In this document: positions 7,630 to 15,915 of the stretch, in pieces
Numbering within the stretch: position 1 is the first letter of the stretch
Layout: each line of letters begins with the position of its first letter
Source of the DNA: Romboutsia sp. CE17
GTDB taxonomy: Bacteria > Bacillota > Clostridia > Peptostreptococcales > Peptostreptococcaceae
NCBI RefSeq assembly: GCF_012317385.1
Contig: NZ_CP051144.1
Location: 1,798,001-1,862,000, forward strand
Reading direction: 5' to 3'
DNA length: 64,000 bases
The notes under the pieces: generated by a model
What the model saw: the letters and a program-made list of their open reading frames with translations, nothing else
What the model was told of the DNA's origin: nothing
The model's database searches: none
Position numbers and translations under genes: made by a program

Positions 7630-8538
7630 CTATTTATTATTAATACTTAAATGATCATTACTCATTAAATAATCTACACTTTCACTATCAACAAAATTTA
7701 AAACATACTTATATCTAATTGCATAGTATTTATCACTCCAACCTAGCTGATTTTTAATATCTTCCTCATTTGCTCCAAGTCTTAAGCTTATAGCTGCAAA
7801 TGAATGCCTAAAATCTTTTGCAGAATACTGTGGTAATCCAGCTAAATCTAGAGCCTTTTTTACTATTAATCTTACATTTCTATCTGTTATAGAGTTGCTT
7901 TTTTGAGTAGTGAATACAAATTCATCACTTGGCAGTATCAATTCTGGAAGTCCTGAATAATCTCTATAATCTTCAATTAATTTAAAGCAATATGGATGAA
8001 GTTTAACTACTCTTTCCTTTTTACCTTTACCTAGTCTCACATATGTATTATTTTTATCATCCATCATCAAATCTTTCCATTTTAAATTTACAAGTTCATT
8101 AAGCAAACATCCAGTTGTCGCTAAGAATATCATTATAACTCTATCTCTTATATTTAATTTAGGAAGTATTTCAACAAGTTGATTTATCTCTTGAACGCTA
8201 AGTACATCTTCTTTAGTTTTAATTCTACTTACCTCAGGTTTTTTTACATATGTAAAAGGGTTTATTTCTATATATTCTTTTTTATTCATAAAATTATAAA
8301 AACTATGTAAATAACTATAGATCTTTTCACAGGTTGATTTTGCATATCTATCTTTTATATATTCTATAAATTCATTACAATCATATTTGGTTACTTCTAA
8401 TAAATCTTTTTCTTTTAAGTAAACTTTCATAAGTATTATTTTTGATAAATAGTCATGCTTTGTACTTGGATTTAATTTTTGTGCAAATTGATTAAATATT
8501 TCAAATTCATTTTCATTTAAAACATTAGTATTTTCCAT
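7630..8538 (-). CDS. Tyrosine recombinase/integrase-family protein with degraded active site
   Basis: Protein of 302 residues with an N-terminal SAM-like core-binding domain (about 10-105) and a C-terminal phage-integrase catalytic fold. Against XerD-type sequences the box I motif ATGLRVSEL reads TTGCLLNEL, so the catalytic Arg is Leu. The HxLRH motif reads KDFRH, so the first His is Lys. LGHS reads LGWS, so the last His is Trp. The beta-hairpin Lys (GKGKKERVV), the second Arg (FRHSFA) and a Tyr (IRYKYV) remain. Cleavage competence is therefore doubtful, and a DNA-binding or accessory role is possible. It starts at an ATG after AAGGAG. No attachment sites or other phage genes flank it; a paired inverted repeat lies just downstream. 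Confidence 0.8.
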   Translation of the reverse strand: MENTNVLNENEFEIFNQFAQKLNPSTKHDYLSKIILMKVYLKEKDLLEVTKYDCNEFIEYIKDRYAKSTCEKIYSYLHSFYNFMNKKEYIEINPFTYVKKPEVSRIKTKEDVLSVQEINQLVEILPKLNIRDRVIMIFLATTGCLLNELVNLKWKDLMMDDKNNTYVRLGKGKKERVVKLHPYCFKLIEDYRDYSGLPELILPSDEFVFTTQKSNSITDRNVRLIVKKALDLAGLPQYSAKDFRHSFAAISLRLGANEEDIKNQLGWSDKYYAIRYKYVLNFVDSESVDYLMSNDHLSINNK

Positions 8539-8590
8539 AACTTCTCCTTTATTAGTTTCTTATAATAAATATAACATTTTTTCTTTTTAC

Positions 8591-8619
8591 TTGAATATAT
8601 TTCTTATTGTTGATATACT
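8591..8619 (+). promoter_or_regulatory. Promoter of uppP
   Basis: TTGAAT (8591-8596) and TATACT (8614-8619) are separated by 17 bases. They end 35 bases before the uppP start, which itself has a GGAGG site. Confidence 0.7.
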
Positions 8620-8654
8620 TTTATTTAGTATTTTTTATTTGGAGGTAGTACAAT

Positions 8655-9476
8655 ATGCTTGATATTTTAAAGGTCATTGTCATAGGTATTGTCCAAGGTA
8701 TAACTGAATGGTTACCAGTAAGTAGCACAGGTCATATGATATTAGTTAATCAATTCCTTAAACTAAATCAAACGCCTGAATTTTTTAATACTTTCTTAGT
8801 TGTAATTCAATTTGGTTCAATACTTGCCGTACTTTTGATATTCTTTAAGAAATTAAACCCATTTGATTCATCTAAAACTAAGGTTCAAAAAAATGAAACT
8901 TTAAGTTTATGGGCAAAGGTTATAATTGCCATAATCCCATCTGGTTTAATTGGGGTATTATTTGAAGATAAAATAGATGCTTTATTCTTCAACTCAACTA
9001 CAGTTGCTATAGCTCTTATAGTATACGGTGTTATAATGATAATGCTAGAAAATAGAAATAAACAACCTAAGGTTTCTAGCTTTAATCAACTTACATATAA
9101 ACTAGCTTTAGGTATAGGTCTATTCCAATGTCTAGCTCTTATACCGGGTACATCTAGATCTGGATCTACTATAATAGGTGCTGTTCTTCTTGGTACATCT
9201 AGATATGTTGCTACTGAGTTTTCATTCTTCTTAGCAGTTCCTACTATGCTTGGTGCAAGTGCACTTAAGCTTTTAAAAGTTGGATTTGCTTTTAATGGAT
9301 TCGAATGGCTATTATTAGGTATTGGATGCTTTGTTGCATTTATAGTTTCTGTGTTCGCAATCAAATTCTTACTAGATTACATTAAGAAACATGACTTCAA
9401 AGTATTTGGATATTATAGAATTATTCTTGGTGCAATAGTACTTGCATACTTCTACTTCTCAGGTGCATCAATATAA
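8655..9476 (+). CDS. uppP: Undecaprenyl-diphosphatase (bacitracin resistance protein BacA)
   Basis: Integral membrane phosphatase that converts undecaprenyl diphosphate to the monophosphate, recycling the lipid carrier of cell-wall synthesis. Overproduction of the family gives bacitracin resistance. The 273-residue length is typical. The first signature GIVQGITEWLPVSSTGHM (about residues 11-28) and the second PGTSRSGSTI (about 164-173) carry the conserved Glu, Ser, His and Arg of the active site. About eight membrane segments are visible. GGAGG precedes the ATG at proper spacing. It is the only plus-strand gene in this stretch, monocistronic, with its own promoter and a terminator shared with the convergent helicase gene. 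Confidence 0.97.
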   Translation: MLDILKVIVIGIVQGITEWLPVSSTGHMILVNQFLKLNQTPEFFNTFLVVIQFGSILAVLLIFFKKLNPFDSSKTKVQKNETLSLWAKVIIAIIPSGLIGVLFEDKIDALFFNSTTVAIALIVYGVIMIMLENRNKQPKVSSFNQLTYKLALGIGLFQCLALIPGTSRSGSTIIGAVLLGTSRYVATEFSFFLAVPTMLGASALKLLKVGFAFNGFEWLLLGIGCFVAFIVSVFAIKFLLDYIKKHDFKVFGYYRIILGAIVLAYFYFSGASI

Positions 9477-9486
9477 ATATTTAAAA

Positions 9487-9526
9487 ATAGAAACTTATGC
9501 CTAACTAAGCACAAGTTTCTTTTTTA
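9487..9526 (+). terminator. Intrinsic terminator of uppP
   Basis: Stem AGAAACTT(A)TGC / GCA(C)AAGTTTCT (9488-9520) is followed by six Ts. It sits between convergent genes. Confidence 0.85.
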
Positions 9527-9535
9527 ATGTTTTAT

Positions 9536-11314
9536 TTATTGTGAATCTATTAGGAGTTTTATTAAATCACTACCATCTTCATTTAAAGTCGTTATTATAC
9601 TCAAATACTCAGTCGCTCTATTTATTGCTAAGTAAATTTTATTTAAATCTCCTACAAAGTCATTTATTTGATAATCTTGCTCTTTATCATTTATCGTTTG
9701 ATTATAAAGCATCTCTAGTTCACAAAAGATAACTGCCTTATATTCTAAATTTTTAATTGAGAATATATTTGATATTGTAACACCATTTTTAGGACTTAAA
9801 TTCGTTAAAGTGTCTTCTGCATAAATATATTGTATATCTCTTTCTTCTAAAGCTTTTCTTATTAAATATTGGAAATAAATTGTTTTCCCATTTTTTAATT
9901 TTTTCTTATTATATGGATAAACAATTGCTATATCTGAATACTTTAATCCTTTTTGCTTAGTAAAATACTCAATTTCCCATAATACCGCGCTCAATTGTTC
10001 ATCTAAATCACTTACCTTAACTATATCTACCGCTTTACCTTCTTTTAAAATAGGCTTAGTTGTTGTAAATACATCTTTTGATAAATTAGGCCTTAGTAAT
10101 TTTATATATTCATTAGAATTTTTAGCAAAACTATTTGTAAAATTTATTAGCTCTTTTGATTGCCTATAGTTCTTATTCAATACTATTTCTTTATCAAAAT
10201 CTATATTTATAAAATATGATTTAAATATATTTAAATGATGTGAAATATTTAAACTTTCACAGTAAAATACATTAAATATGTATTTTGACTTATATAAGAA
10301 TTCTCTTATAAAATCTATCTCATCAATTGAAAAACTTTCTGCTTCATCGATAAATATTCCTTTAAAAATAGTCTTAGTTTTTATTACATTTTTAGCTTGC
10401 TTTATTAAATTATTAAAAGCTTTTTCATAATCATTTTTTAGCATATTATAATCTACAACTAAATTGTATTTCTTAGCCAACTTAAATATAAATGAACTAA
10501 ATGTATGTACTTCTAAGTTATTATTATCCTTATAAAGTACATTTAAATTTTCTATTAATTCATTTCGTAGTTGCTTTGTATAAGTAAATATTAAAAACTT
10601 ATGATGTGGATACACTCTAGCTAATTTAATAGCTCTAGACAACATTATAGAAGTTTTTCCAGTACCTGAACCGCCTTTAAATAAAGTATTTCCATAGTCT
10701 ATAGAAACTACTTTTTCTATTTGATCCTTTTCTAACATTGTAGCAGTGTATTTATATTCATCATTATAAAATAAAATCTTCTTAAAACTTTCATTTATAT
10801 GCAGTCTATTATTTAGCAAATAATATTCTGGACATATATCTAAGAGTAGTAAATTTAATTCTATCTCATTATTTTCTTTTCTTAGGTACTCATTAATTAA
10901 ATTATTATTTTCTTTTATTTCTTCTAACTTAGTCTTATCTATTATATGATTATTTACAAATTCATCTAACCCAAAAGTATCTTCAATTTCTACATAAGGC
11001 ATTATAAATACATAATTATAGCTTATATTCTTATTAAGCTGAGTCATTTTCATATGCATAGACTCATATTCTTCATTCATTACTTCTAATAGCTCTTCTT
11101 CTAAAATAAAGAATAAATCCTCTGTGGTATCCATGAATTTTATAAATAATATTTTATTATCTTCTATATAAAGTAAATCTGTATTAATCCCTTTAAAGGG
11201 AGTAATCTTTGGAACTGTATTAGTATTCTCTTTTATATTGTCATAGAAAATTTTTTCTATCTCTTTTAACTTTAATGCATCTAATTGAGAGTTAATATTT
11301 ACGTATTGGCTCAC
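9536..11314 (-). CDS. UvrD/Rep-like superfamily 1 helicase with NERD-like N-terminal region
   Basis: DNA helicase of 592 residues, acting in the cytoplasm. The Walker A motif GGSGTGKT is at 214-221, Walker B is IDEAES (about 324-329), motif IV is NKNYRQSKEL, motif V is TISNIFSIKNLEYKAVIF, and motif VI is YLAINRATEYLSI. The order and spacing are those of UvrD/HelD-like SF1A enzymes. Residues 38-75 (GINTDLLYIEDNKILFIKF...) look like the NERD/PD-(D/E)xK pattern that often precedes such helicases, but the usual (E)xK reads IKF, so nuclease activity is uncertain. It stands alone, with no nearby repair or defence partner. The name of the exact subfamily cannot be settled here. Confidence 0.8.
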   Translation of the reverse strand: MSQYVNINSQLDALKLKEIEKIFYDNIKENTNTVPKITPFKGINTDLLYIEDNKILFIKFMDTTEDLFFILEEELLEVMNEEYESMHMKMTQLNKNISYNYVFIMPYVEIEDTFGLDEFVNNHIIDKTKLEEIKENNNLINEYLRKENNEIELNLLLLDICPEYYLLNNRLHINESFKKILFYNDEYKYTATMLEKDQIEKVVSIDYGNTLFKGGSGTGKTSIMLSRAIKLARVYPHHKFLIFTYTKQLRNELIENLNVLYKDNNNLEVHTFSSFIFKLAKKYNLVVDYNMLKNDYEKAFNNLIKQAKNVIKTKTIFKGIFIDEAESFSIDEIDFIREFLYKSKYIFNVFYCESLNISHHLNIFKSYFINIDFDKEIVLNKNYRQSKELINFTNSFAKNSNEYIKLLRPNLSKDVFTTTKPILKEGKAVDIVKVSDLDEQLSAVLWEIEYFTKQKGLKYSDIAIVYPYNKKKLKNGKTIYFQYLIRKALEERDIQYIYAEDTLTNLSPKNGVTISNIFSIKNLEYKAVIFCELEMLYNQTINDKEQDYQINDFVGDLNKIYLAINRATEYLSIITTLNEDGSDLIKLLIDSQ

Positions 11315-11437
11315 ATTTATTCCCCCTTTATTTTATAATAATTATATCATTTTAATCTAAAATTTGCCATAATCCATATTGATAAAATTAAGCTAAGTCA
11401 ATTAATGATATTTATTGTTAAGACGCATTATTTCTTA

Positions 11438-11470
11438 ATAAAAAAGGGGAAGTATAATCACCCTCCCCCC
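11438..11470 (-). terminator. Intrinsic terminator of the 94-residue ORF
   Basis: On the minus strand a GGGGA...TCCCC stem with a short loop is followed by six Ts. Confidence 0.75.
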
Positions 11471-11477
11471 AATTGTA

Positions 11478-11762
11478 TTATAGTTTGTAATTTTTTTCCA
11501 CCCATACATTCATAGCTCTTCTTACTTCATTTTCTTTTACTTCATCAAACATTGTTTCGTCATTAGTTGTATAAGTTTGAACTAAGTTTTCTACATTTGG
11601 TGGATATGCTAAAAAATGTCCATCTTTATTTTCAAAACCAACACTCATTATATCGTATTGGTCGCCATTTTCATTTAATACGATTCCATATTCTACTTCT
11701 TTTTTTTGTCCATTATTTTTTACTAATTTTACATATTGATTTTTTGCTAATTTATTTAACAT
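11478..11762 (-). CDS. Small hypothetical protein, 94 residues
   Basis: I do not recognise the family. The protein is soluble and contains no cysteine or membrane segment. It starts MLNKLAKNQYVKLVKNNGQK, with a pattern (YVKLVKNNG...VEYGIVLNENGDQYDIMSV) that could be a small beta-barrel. It ends in a short charged helix (VRRAMNVWVEKNYKL). AAGGG lies about 10 bases before the ATG, and a strong terminator follows the stop, so it is probably a real one-gene unit. Neighbours (helicase and lipoprotein) give no functional clue. Confidence 0.7.
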   Translation of the reverse strand: MLNKLAKNQYVKLVKNNGQKKEVEYGIVLNENGDQYDIMSVGFENKDGHFLAYPPNVENLVQTYTTNDETMFDEVKENEVRRAMNVWVEKNYKL

Positions 11763-11875
11763 ATAAAAGTCATCCCTTCTCTTAGTTTTTTATTATTATT
11801 GCCATTTAAAGCTCCTAATATAATATTTCCCTATTAATGACTTTTATATTAATCTGTAAAGAGAAAATAATATTT

Positions 11876-13738
11876 TTAGTCAATAAATCTTTCCCAATAT
11901 ACTTTATTGGACTTTTTTACAGATTCAAAATTATTTCTTATTATTTCACATAAGTATTTTGCCTTTTCATATATCAAAGGATAACTTAGTTCTTGAGGTT
12001 TTTCCTCGCTATCTGATAAGAGTATTTTAAATATTTCAGCTCTATCCTCTGCTGGAAAAGTTTTTGAATAAGTATTTATAAAACATACTTCATTTAAATC
12101 GTCATCAATTGTATATGAGTAACTTTCTTCATAATCTAAATAGGAATAGTTATAGTTTGAACCTTTTGATAAAAAAGAATACCACCCATCAAAATTATTA
12201 AAATCATATTGAGTAATTCTAGACTCTATGATATGCATAACTTCATGCTTTATGTTATCCTTTATATAATACATAGGTAGTTCTCCATCTAAAACTATAC
12301 AATATTTCATAAGTTCATAATCATTATATGCATATCCTTCTGGATTACTTACTGCATATTCAATTGTTGGACTTAACTTTCCAGTTATGTATATATTAAT
12401 TCCTGTTAAAGAGTTTTTATAAGTCTTAGAGCATAATTCTTTTATAAATCCTTTAGGCAATTTAGATAGTACTTCATCTATCGCCCTTAAACTTCCTATT
12501 ATCTGCTCTTTATTTTTTAGGACTTCTCCTGTAAAGTCTGGAAAGTTTCCTATAGCTTCTTCTTCTATAAAAATTTCTATACCATATCTTTGACTTATCT
12601 CTTTGCAGTATCGTTCTATATTTTCATAAGGATTCTTTTGTTTTTCTATTGAGCTTAAATTTTTCATATCAACTATAAAAAACTTAGTATCTTCAACACC
12701 GAACTCTTCATATTCATTATCTTCACTTAATCCTATAATAGCCATTTCCTTATTATCTGAAAAATCGCCATAATTGTAGGTATATTGGTATCCACTTAAA
12801 ATATCTCCTTTATAAAGTAATGAACCATCCTCTAAAGAATATATTCTAGAGATTTCCTTATCATCTATAGAGTTTTCTGGATATTCATGAGTCCACATTA
12901 AATTTTCATCAGCAAATATTATCATCTCACCATCATCATAATTATCCAGGGTTATTTCATCCTCATATTTATCATTACTATGAGAAAATATTTTTACTAT
13001 ATTGCTATATCCTCCCTGTATTAAAGTTACATCATCAAATATATACGGTAACATAGAATCATATTCTTTAGCATCATTAATTTTTTCTTTTGATATATCA
13101 TATATTAAAGTTTGGTATTGTCCATTCTCATAATTAGAACATTGGATTAAAATATATTTATCTCCTATTAATCTACTCCACATTTCATTATAAGAATCAG
13201 ACATATCTATTAACACTTTTTTCTTCCCATCAAATGTAGCATCGTATAAAACTGCATTTTCTACATAATAATAATTGCTTTTTGAATAGAATATATACTC
13301 CTTTAATTCTTCATATTCATTTGAATTTGTATTTTCATCAAAATATTTTATAAGCTTTGAATTTCCCTCTATAGATTCAAATAAAACAAAGTGATTTCTA
13401 TCATAAAGAGCAAATGATTTATCTTCAAATTTTTTTATCTTAGGATAAAATTCTCCATCTATACTTCTATCATATAATAGTTCTCCCGTATTTATATTAT
13501 AAGACCTATATCCAATCTTCTTCTTTATACTATTATTGTATGAAATTAAAATTGTAGATTCATCATAAAAATCAACATCACAAAAATTTACTCCCTTATC
13601 TTTAGATATATAATTTAGATCATATAACCTTTCAGAAATCATAGTTCCTGAAATTTTATTTTGATTTTTTGAACAAGATATAGTATATCCAAGAATTACA
13701 CACAAAAAAATTAAAAGCGGCACAATCTTTTTTATCAA
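11876..13738 (-). CDS. Large lipoprotein with C-terminal HExxH zincin-like motif
   Basis: Predicted cell-surface protein of 620 residues. The N-terminus MIKKIVPLLIFLCVILGYTISCSKN is a lipoprotein signal with the lipobox-like TISC. Residues about 40-350 contain repeated short beta-strand blocks rich in Asp and Tyr (for example ENLMWTHEYPEN and DGSLLYKGDIL) that suggest a beta-propeller. The C-terminal third has HEVMH at 498-502 and PAEDRAEIF at about 562-570, a plausible third zinc ligand, so it may be a metallopeptidase. The start is a TTG preceded by GGGGGAG. No family name is recognised; enzymatic function is inferred from the motif only. Confidence 0.7.
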   Translation of the reverse strand: MIKKIVPLLIFLCVILGYTISCSKNQNKISGTMISERLYDLNYISKDKGVNFCDVDFYDESTILISYNNSIKKKIGYRSYNINTGELLYDRSIDGEFYPKIKKFEDKSFALYDRNHFVLFESIEGNSKLIKYFDENTNSNEYEELKEYIFYSKSNYYYVENAVLYDATFDGKKKVLIDMSDSYNEMWSRLIGDKYILIQCSNYENGQYQTLIYDISKEKINDAKEYDSMLPYIFDDVTLIQGGYSNIVKIFSHSNDKYEDEITLDNYDDGEMIIFADENLMWTHEYPENSIDDKEISRIYSLEDGSLLYKGDILSGYQYTYNYGDFSDNKEMAIIGLSEDNEYEEFGVEDTKFFIVDMKNLSSIEKQKNPYENIERYCKEISQRYGIEIFIEEEAIGNFPDFTGEVLKNKEQIIGSLRAIDEVLSKLPKGFIKELCSKTYKNSLTGINIYITGKLSPTIEYAVSNPEGYAYNDYELMKYCIVLDGELPMYYIKDNIKHEVMHIIESRITQYDFNNFDGWYSFLSKGSNYNYSYLDYEESYSYTIDDDLNEVCFINTYSKTFPAEDRAEIFKILLSDSEEKPQELSYPLIYEKAKYLCEIIRNNFESVKKSNKVYWERFID

Positions 13739-13925
13739 AACTCTCCCCCTTTCTATAAAATAATTTAATTATATTTCTCTAAAATTTTTCCAATATTGAT
13801 ATTTATATTTTTAGTCACTTATATAAATAATACTTTAATTATATAAATTAATAAAGTAATAATAGCTAATATAATTCCTATAATTGTAAAAAGTTAAAAT
13901 TTTAGATATTACTTTTCATACATAA

Positions 13926-13973
13926 ATAATAAAAGACTATATATTTTATATAAAAATATATAGTCTTTTTAAT
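13926..13973 (-). terminator. Intrinsic terminator of the MerR/TipA-like gene
   Basis: Perfect long arms AAAAGACTATATATTTT / AATATATAGTCTTTT (13931-13970). It acts toward lower coordinates, and a short A/T tail follows on both sides. Confidence 0.8.
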
Positions 13974-14005
13974 ATAATAATTAGTACTATAATAGAATTT
14001 CAAGT

Positions 14006-14764
14006 TTATTTAGCATATTTTACTATACAATCATGTAGTACTTGTGCTGCTCCATGTCCAACTTTATCATTATAATATTTTGTAAATCTTTCATCATAAA
14101 TATACATTTGTGCAAGACCTATATGGGCCTCCTTAGTATATGATGGCCATGTAAATCCTAGCCATTCTCTATGCTTTTCATACACATCCTTTGCAAATTC
14201 ACTTTTTAAATCATTATTTTCTATAACCTTTTTCAAAGATAATAGCATTTCTTTTTCAATAGATACCATTTTCTTAAATTCTTCTTCGCTCAAATTTAAA
14301 AACTTTTTATTAGATTTCTCTATAGTTTCTTGTCCATATTTTTCTCTAATTTCTTTTCCATACTTCATTTCATTTTCATCTAATTTTTCTTTTTTAAATC
14401 CTTCAAATTTTTCTTTATTTGACATTTCAATTACTCCTTTTTTATATGATAATGTTTTTTCTACCGTAAATATTAAATTTTCTATTTGATTTTTTTTATT
14501 GATTAAGTATTTATAATGTTCTTCTAATGCCTCACAAATATCAAAATCAGGATCGTATATTATATGTGCAATATCTTCTAGCTTCATATCCATAGATTTA
14601 TAAAATAATATTTGTTGAAGTAAATCTATTTCTGTTTCTCCATAAATTCTATATCCTGAAGAATTAATCCTACATGGTTTTAATAATCCAATTTCATCAT
14701 AATATCTTAAAGTCCTTACACTTATTCCTGCAAGCTGTGCTAGACTTTTTATTGTATATTCCAT
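14006..14764 (-). CDS. MerR-family transcriptional activator with TipAS drug-binding domain
   Basis: DNA-binding regulator of 252 residues. Residues 1-70 are a MerR winged helix (YTIKSLAQLAGISVRTLRYYDEIGLLKP) followed by a coiled-coil dimerisation helix. Residues about 115-252 match the TipAS/albicidin-binding domain (YGQETIEKSNKKFLNLSEEEF, then IGLAQMYIYDERFTKYYN and a C-terminal HGAAQVLHDCIVKYA). Such proteins bind antibiotic-like ligands and activate their own promoter. The promoter directly upstream has the required 19-bp spacer with a dyad, so autoregulation is very likely. No efflux gene is adjacent. The MATE gene at 3626 also has a MerR-type promoter, but with a different operator sequence. 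Confidence 0.92.
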   Translation of the reverse strand: MEYTIKSLAQLAGISVRTLRYYDEIGLLKPCRINSSGYRIYGETEIDLLQQILFYKSMDMKLEDIAHIIYDPDFDICEALEEHYKYLINKKNQIENLIFTVEKTLSYKKGVIEMSNKEKFEGFKKEKLDENEMKYGKEIREKYGQETIEKSNKKFLNLSEEEFKKMVSIEKEMLLSLKKVIENNDLKSEFAKDVYEKHREWLGFTWPSYTKEAHIGLAQMYIYDERFTKYYNDKVGHGAAQVLHDCIVKYAK

Positions 14765-14786
14765 TTAATCACCTCCTGATACATTT

Positions 14787-14817
14787 ATAATAAAGGCTTA
14801 CGTTGCGTTAATGTCAA
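14787..14817 (-). promoter_or_regulatory. MerR-type autoregulated promoter
   Basis: On the minus strand -35 TTGACA (14812-14817) and -10 TATTAT (14787-14792) are 19 bases apart. The spacer TTAACGCAACGTAAGCCTT contains an imperfect dyad. This is the geometry expected for the MerR/TipA-like gene immediately downstream. Confidence 0.8.
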
Positions 14818-14991
14818 TAATCGTATTTATAAAGAAATATAATTTATTTAATATAAAAAATACAGTTTTTTAAGTTATTTTTGTAACAAAATGTATCAAA
14901 GTTTATGCTAAATCTTAATCTATTTTCATATATAATATATTTATATTAATAATATAATCACTAATCCTAATATAATAACATTTAAAATAAT

Positions 14992-15046
14992 AAGGAGGTG
15001 AAATTATTGCTATAACTGATATTTAAGTTATTAGCAATTATAAAAA
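14992..15046 (+). promoter_or_regulatory. Shine-Dalgarno separated from its start codon by a hairpin
   Basis: A perfect AAGGAGGTG (14992-15000) lies 47 bases before the ATG at 15047, far outside normal range. Between them is a 12-bp hairpin (15006-15017 with 15026-15038, one bulged T). Folding it brings the site to roughly 15 bases from the ATG. An in-frame TAA two codons upstream rules out an earlier start. Alternatively the site serves a two-codon TTG-CTA-TAA minigene at 15008-15016. Confidence 0.55.
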
Positions 15047-15838
15047 ATGAAAAAAAGAAAAATAACATTATTAACAATCTCAATAATATCTATTTTTCTT
15101 ATAGGATACAATATAGTTAAACAAAAATTTATTTTAGCATCAACTATTTATTCTGTTCAAAAAAATATTGAAATAGGGAATTATAATATTGATATTATTC
15201 AATCAAAATTATATGAAAACTATCTGTTTACAAAGTATACTGTCGAGACTCTAGATAAATCAGAACTAAATCAAAATTTGCCTAAAATAAGTCCTCTTAT
15301 ATCTTCTAAACAAATAAATTCTATTAATTTACAAACCATTATTTTAGATGAGTATTTTATTTCTCAATATAAAAAAGAAATAACACTTATAAGCTTTTAT
15401 GACAATAAAAATATTAATGATTTTGAAGTTAAATACTGTATAGAAGATATCCATTCTAACACTGTAGATGAAATATCTCTAAATAAAAAATATTATTTTG
15501 ATGAATCTAATAACATAAATGATGGATATACTCTATTAAATAATGAGATTAATATAGGAGAGATAAAAATTAATTTTAAAGATTTTCTTATAAAAGATAA
15601 GCAAGGTATTTTATATTTCTCTAGCAAAGAAAAATACGAAATAGAAGATGATTACATTATAAAAATAAAATCAGGCGATTTTGAAGATATATTTTTTATA
15701 AATAGTATAAAAAACTCAGCATCTTATTACGTTCCTATAACATTCAATAATAAAGATATTAATCTTAATGACTTAGAAATAAGCATAATAAATACTAATA
15801 AAAATGATAAAACTTTAATCTATAAAAATAATCAATAA
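15047..15838 (+). CDS. Hypothetical membrane-anchored exported protein
   Basis: Product of 263 residues, family not recognised. The N-terminus MKKRKITLLTISIISIFLIG is a signal/anchor helix; the rest is hydrophilic and beta-strand-rich, with no cysteine visible in the exported part, so it is probably held on the outer face of the membrane. The body resembles ligand-free Ig-like or DUF4179/DUF5643-type extracytoplasmic domains (QKNIEIGNYNIDIIQSKLYE, a late YYVPITFNNKDINLNDLEI), but this is a loose impression. It is very AT-rich and Asn/Lys/Ile-rich even compared with its neighbours. Translation initiation looks unusual because of the hairpin after the ribosome site. It is a single-gene unit with a shared terminator. 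Confidence 0.7.
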   Translation: MKKRKITLLTISIISIFLIGYNIVKQKFILASTIYSVQKNIEIGNYNIDIIQSKLYENYLFTKYTVETLDKSELNQNLPKISPLISSKQINSINLQTIILDEYFISQYKKEITLISFYDNKNINDFEVKYCIEDIHSNTVDEISLNKKYYFDESNNINDGYTLLNNEINIGEIKINFKDFLIKDKQGILYFSSKEKYEIEDDYIIKIKSGDFEDIFFINSIKNSASYYVPITFNNKDINLNDLEISIINTNKNDKTLIYKNNQ

Positions 15839-15852
15839 AATTATTATTTATT

Positions 15853-15905
15853 TTATAAAAATAATCCCTTAATTATATTTTTTTAATTAAGGGATTTATT
15901 ATATA
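15853..15905. terminator. Bidirectional intrinsic terminator
   Basis: Perfect 13-bp arms AATCCCTTAATTA / TAATTAAGGGATT (15863-15875, 15884-15896) with A/T tails on both sides. It serves the convergent genes at 15838 and 15916. Confidence 0.85.
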
Positions 15906-15915
15906 TTATTTTAAT

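Noticed and set aside
14765-15046. Additional small gene starting after AAGGAGGTG at 14992
   Set aside because: The only start at suitable distance gives two codons (TTG-CTA) before TAA. It is kept as an alternative reading of the hairpin leader, not a gene.
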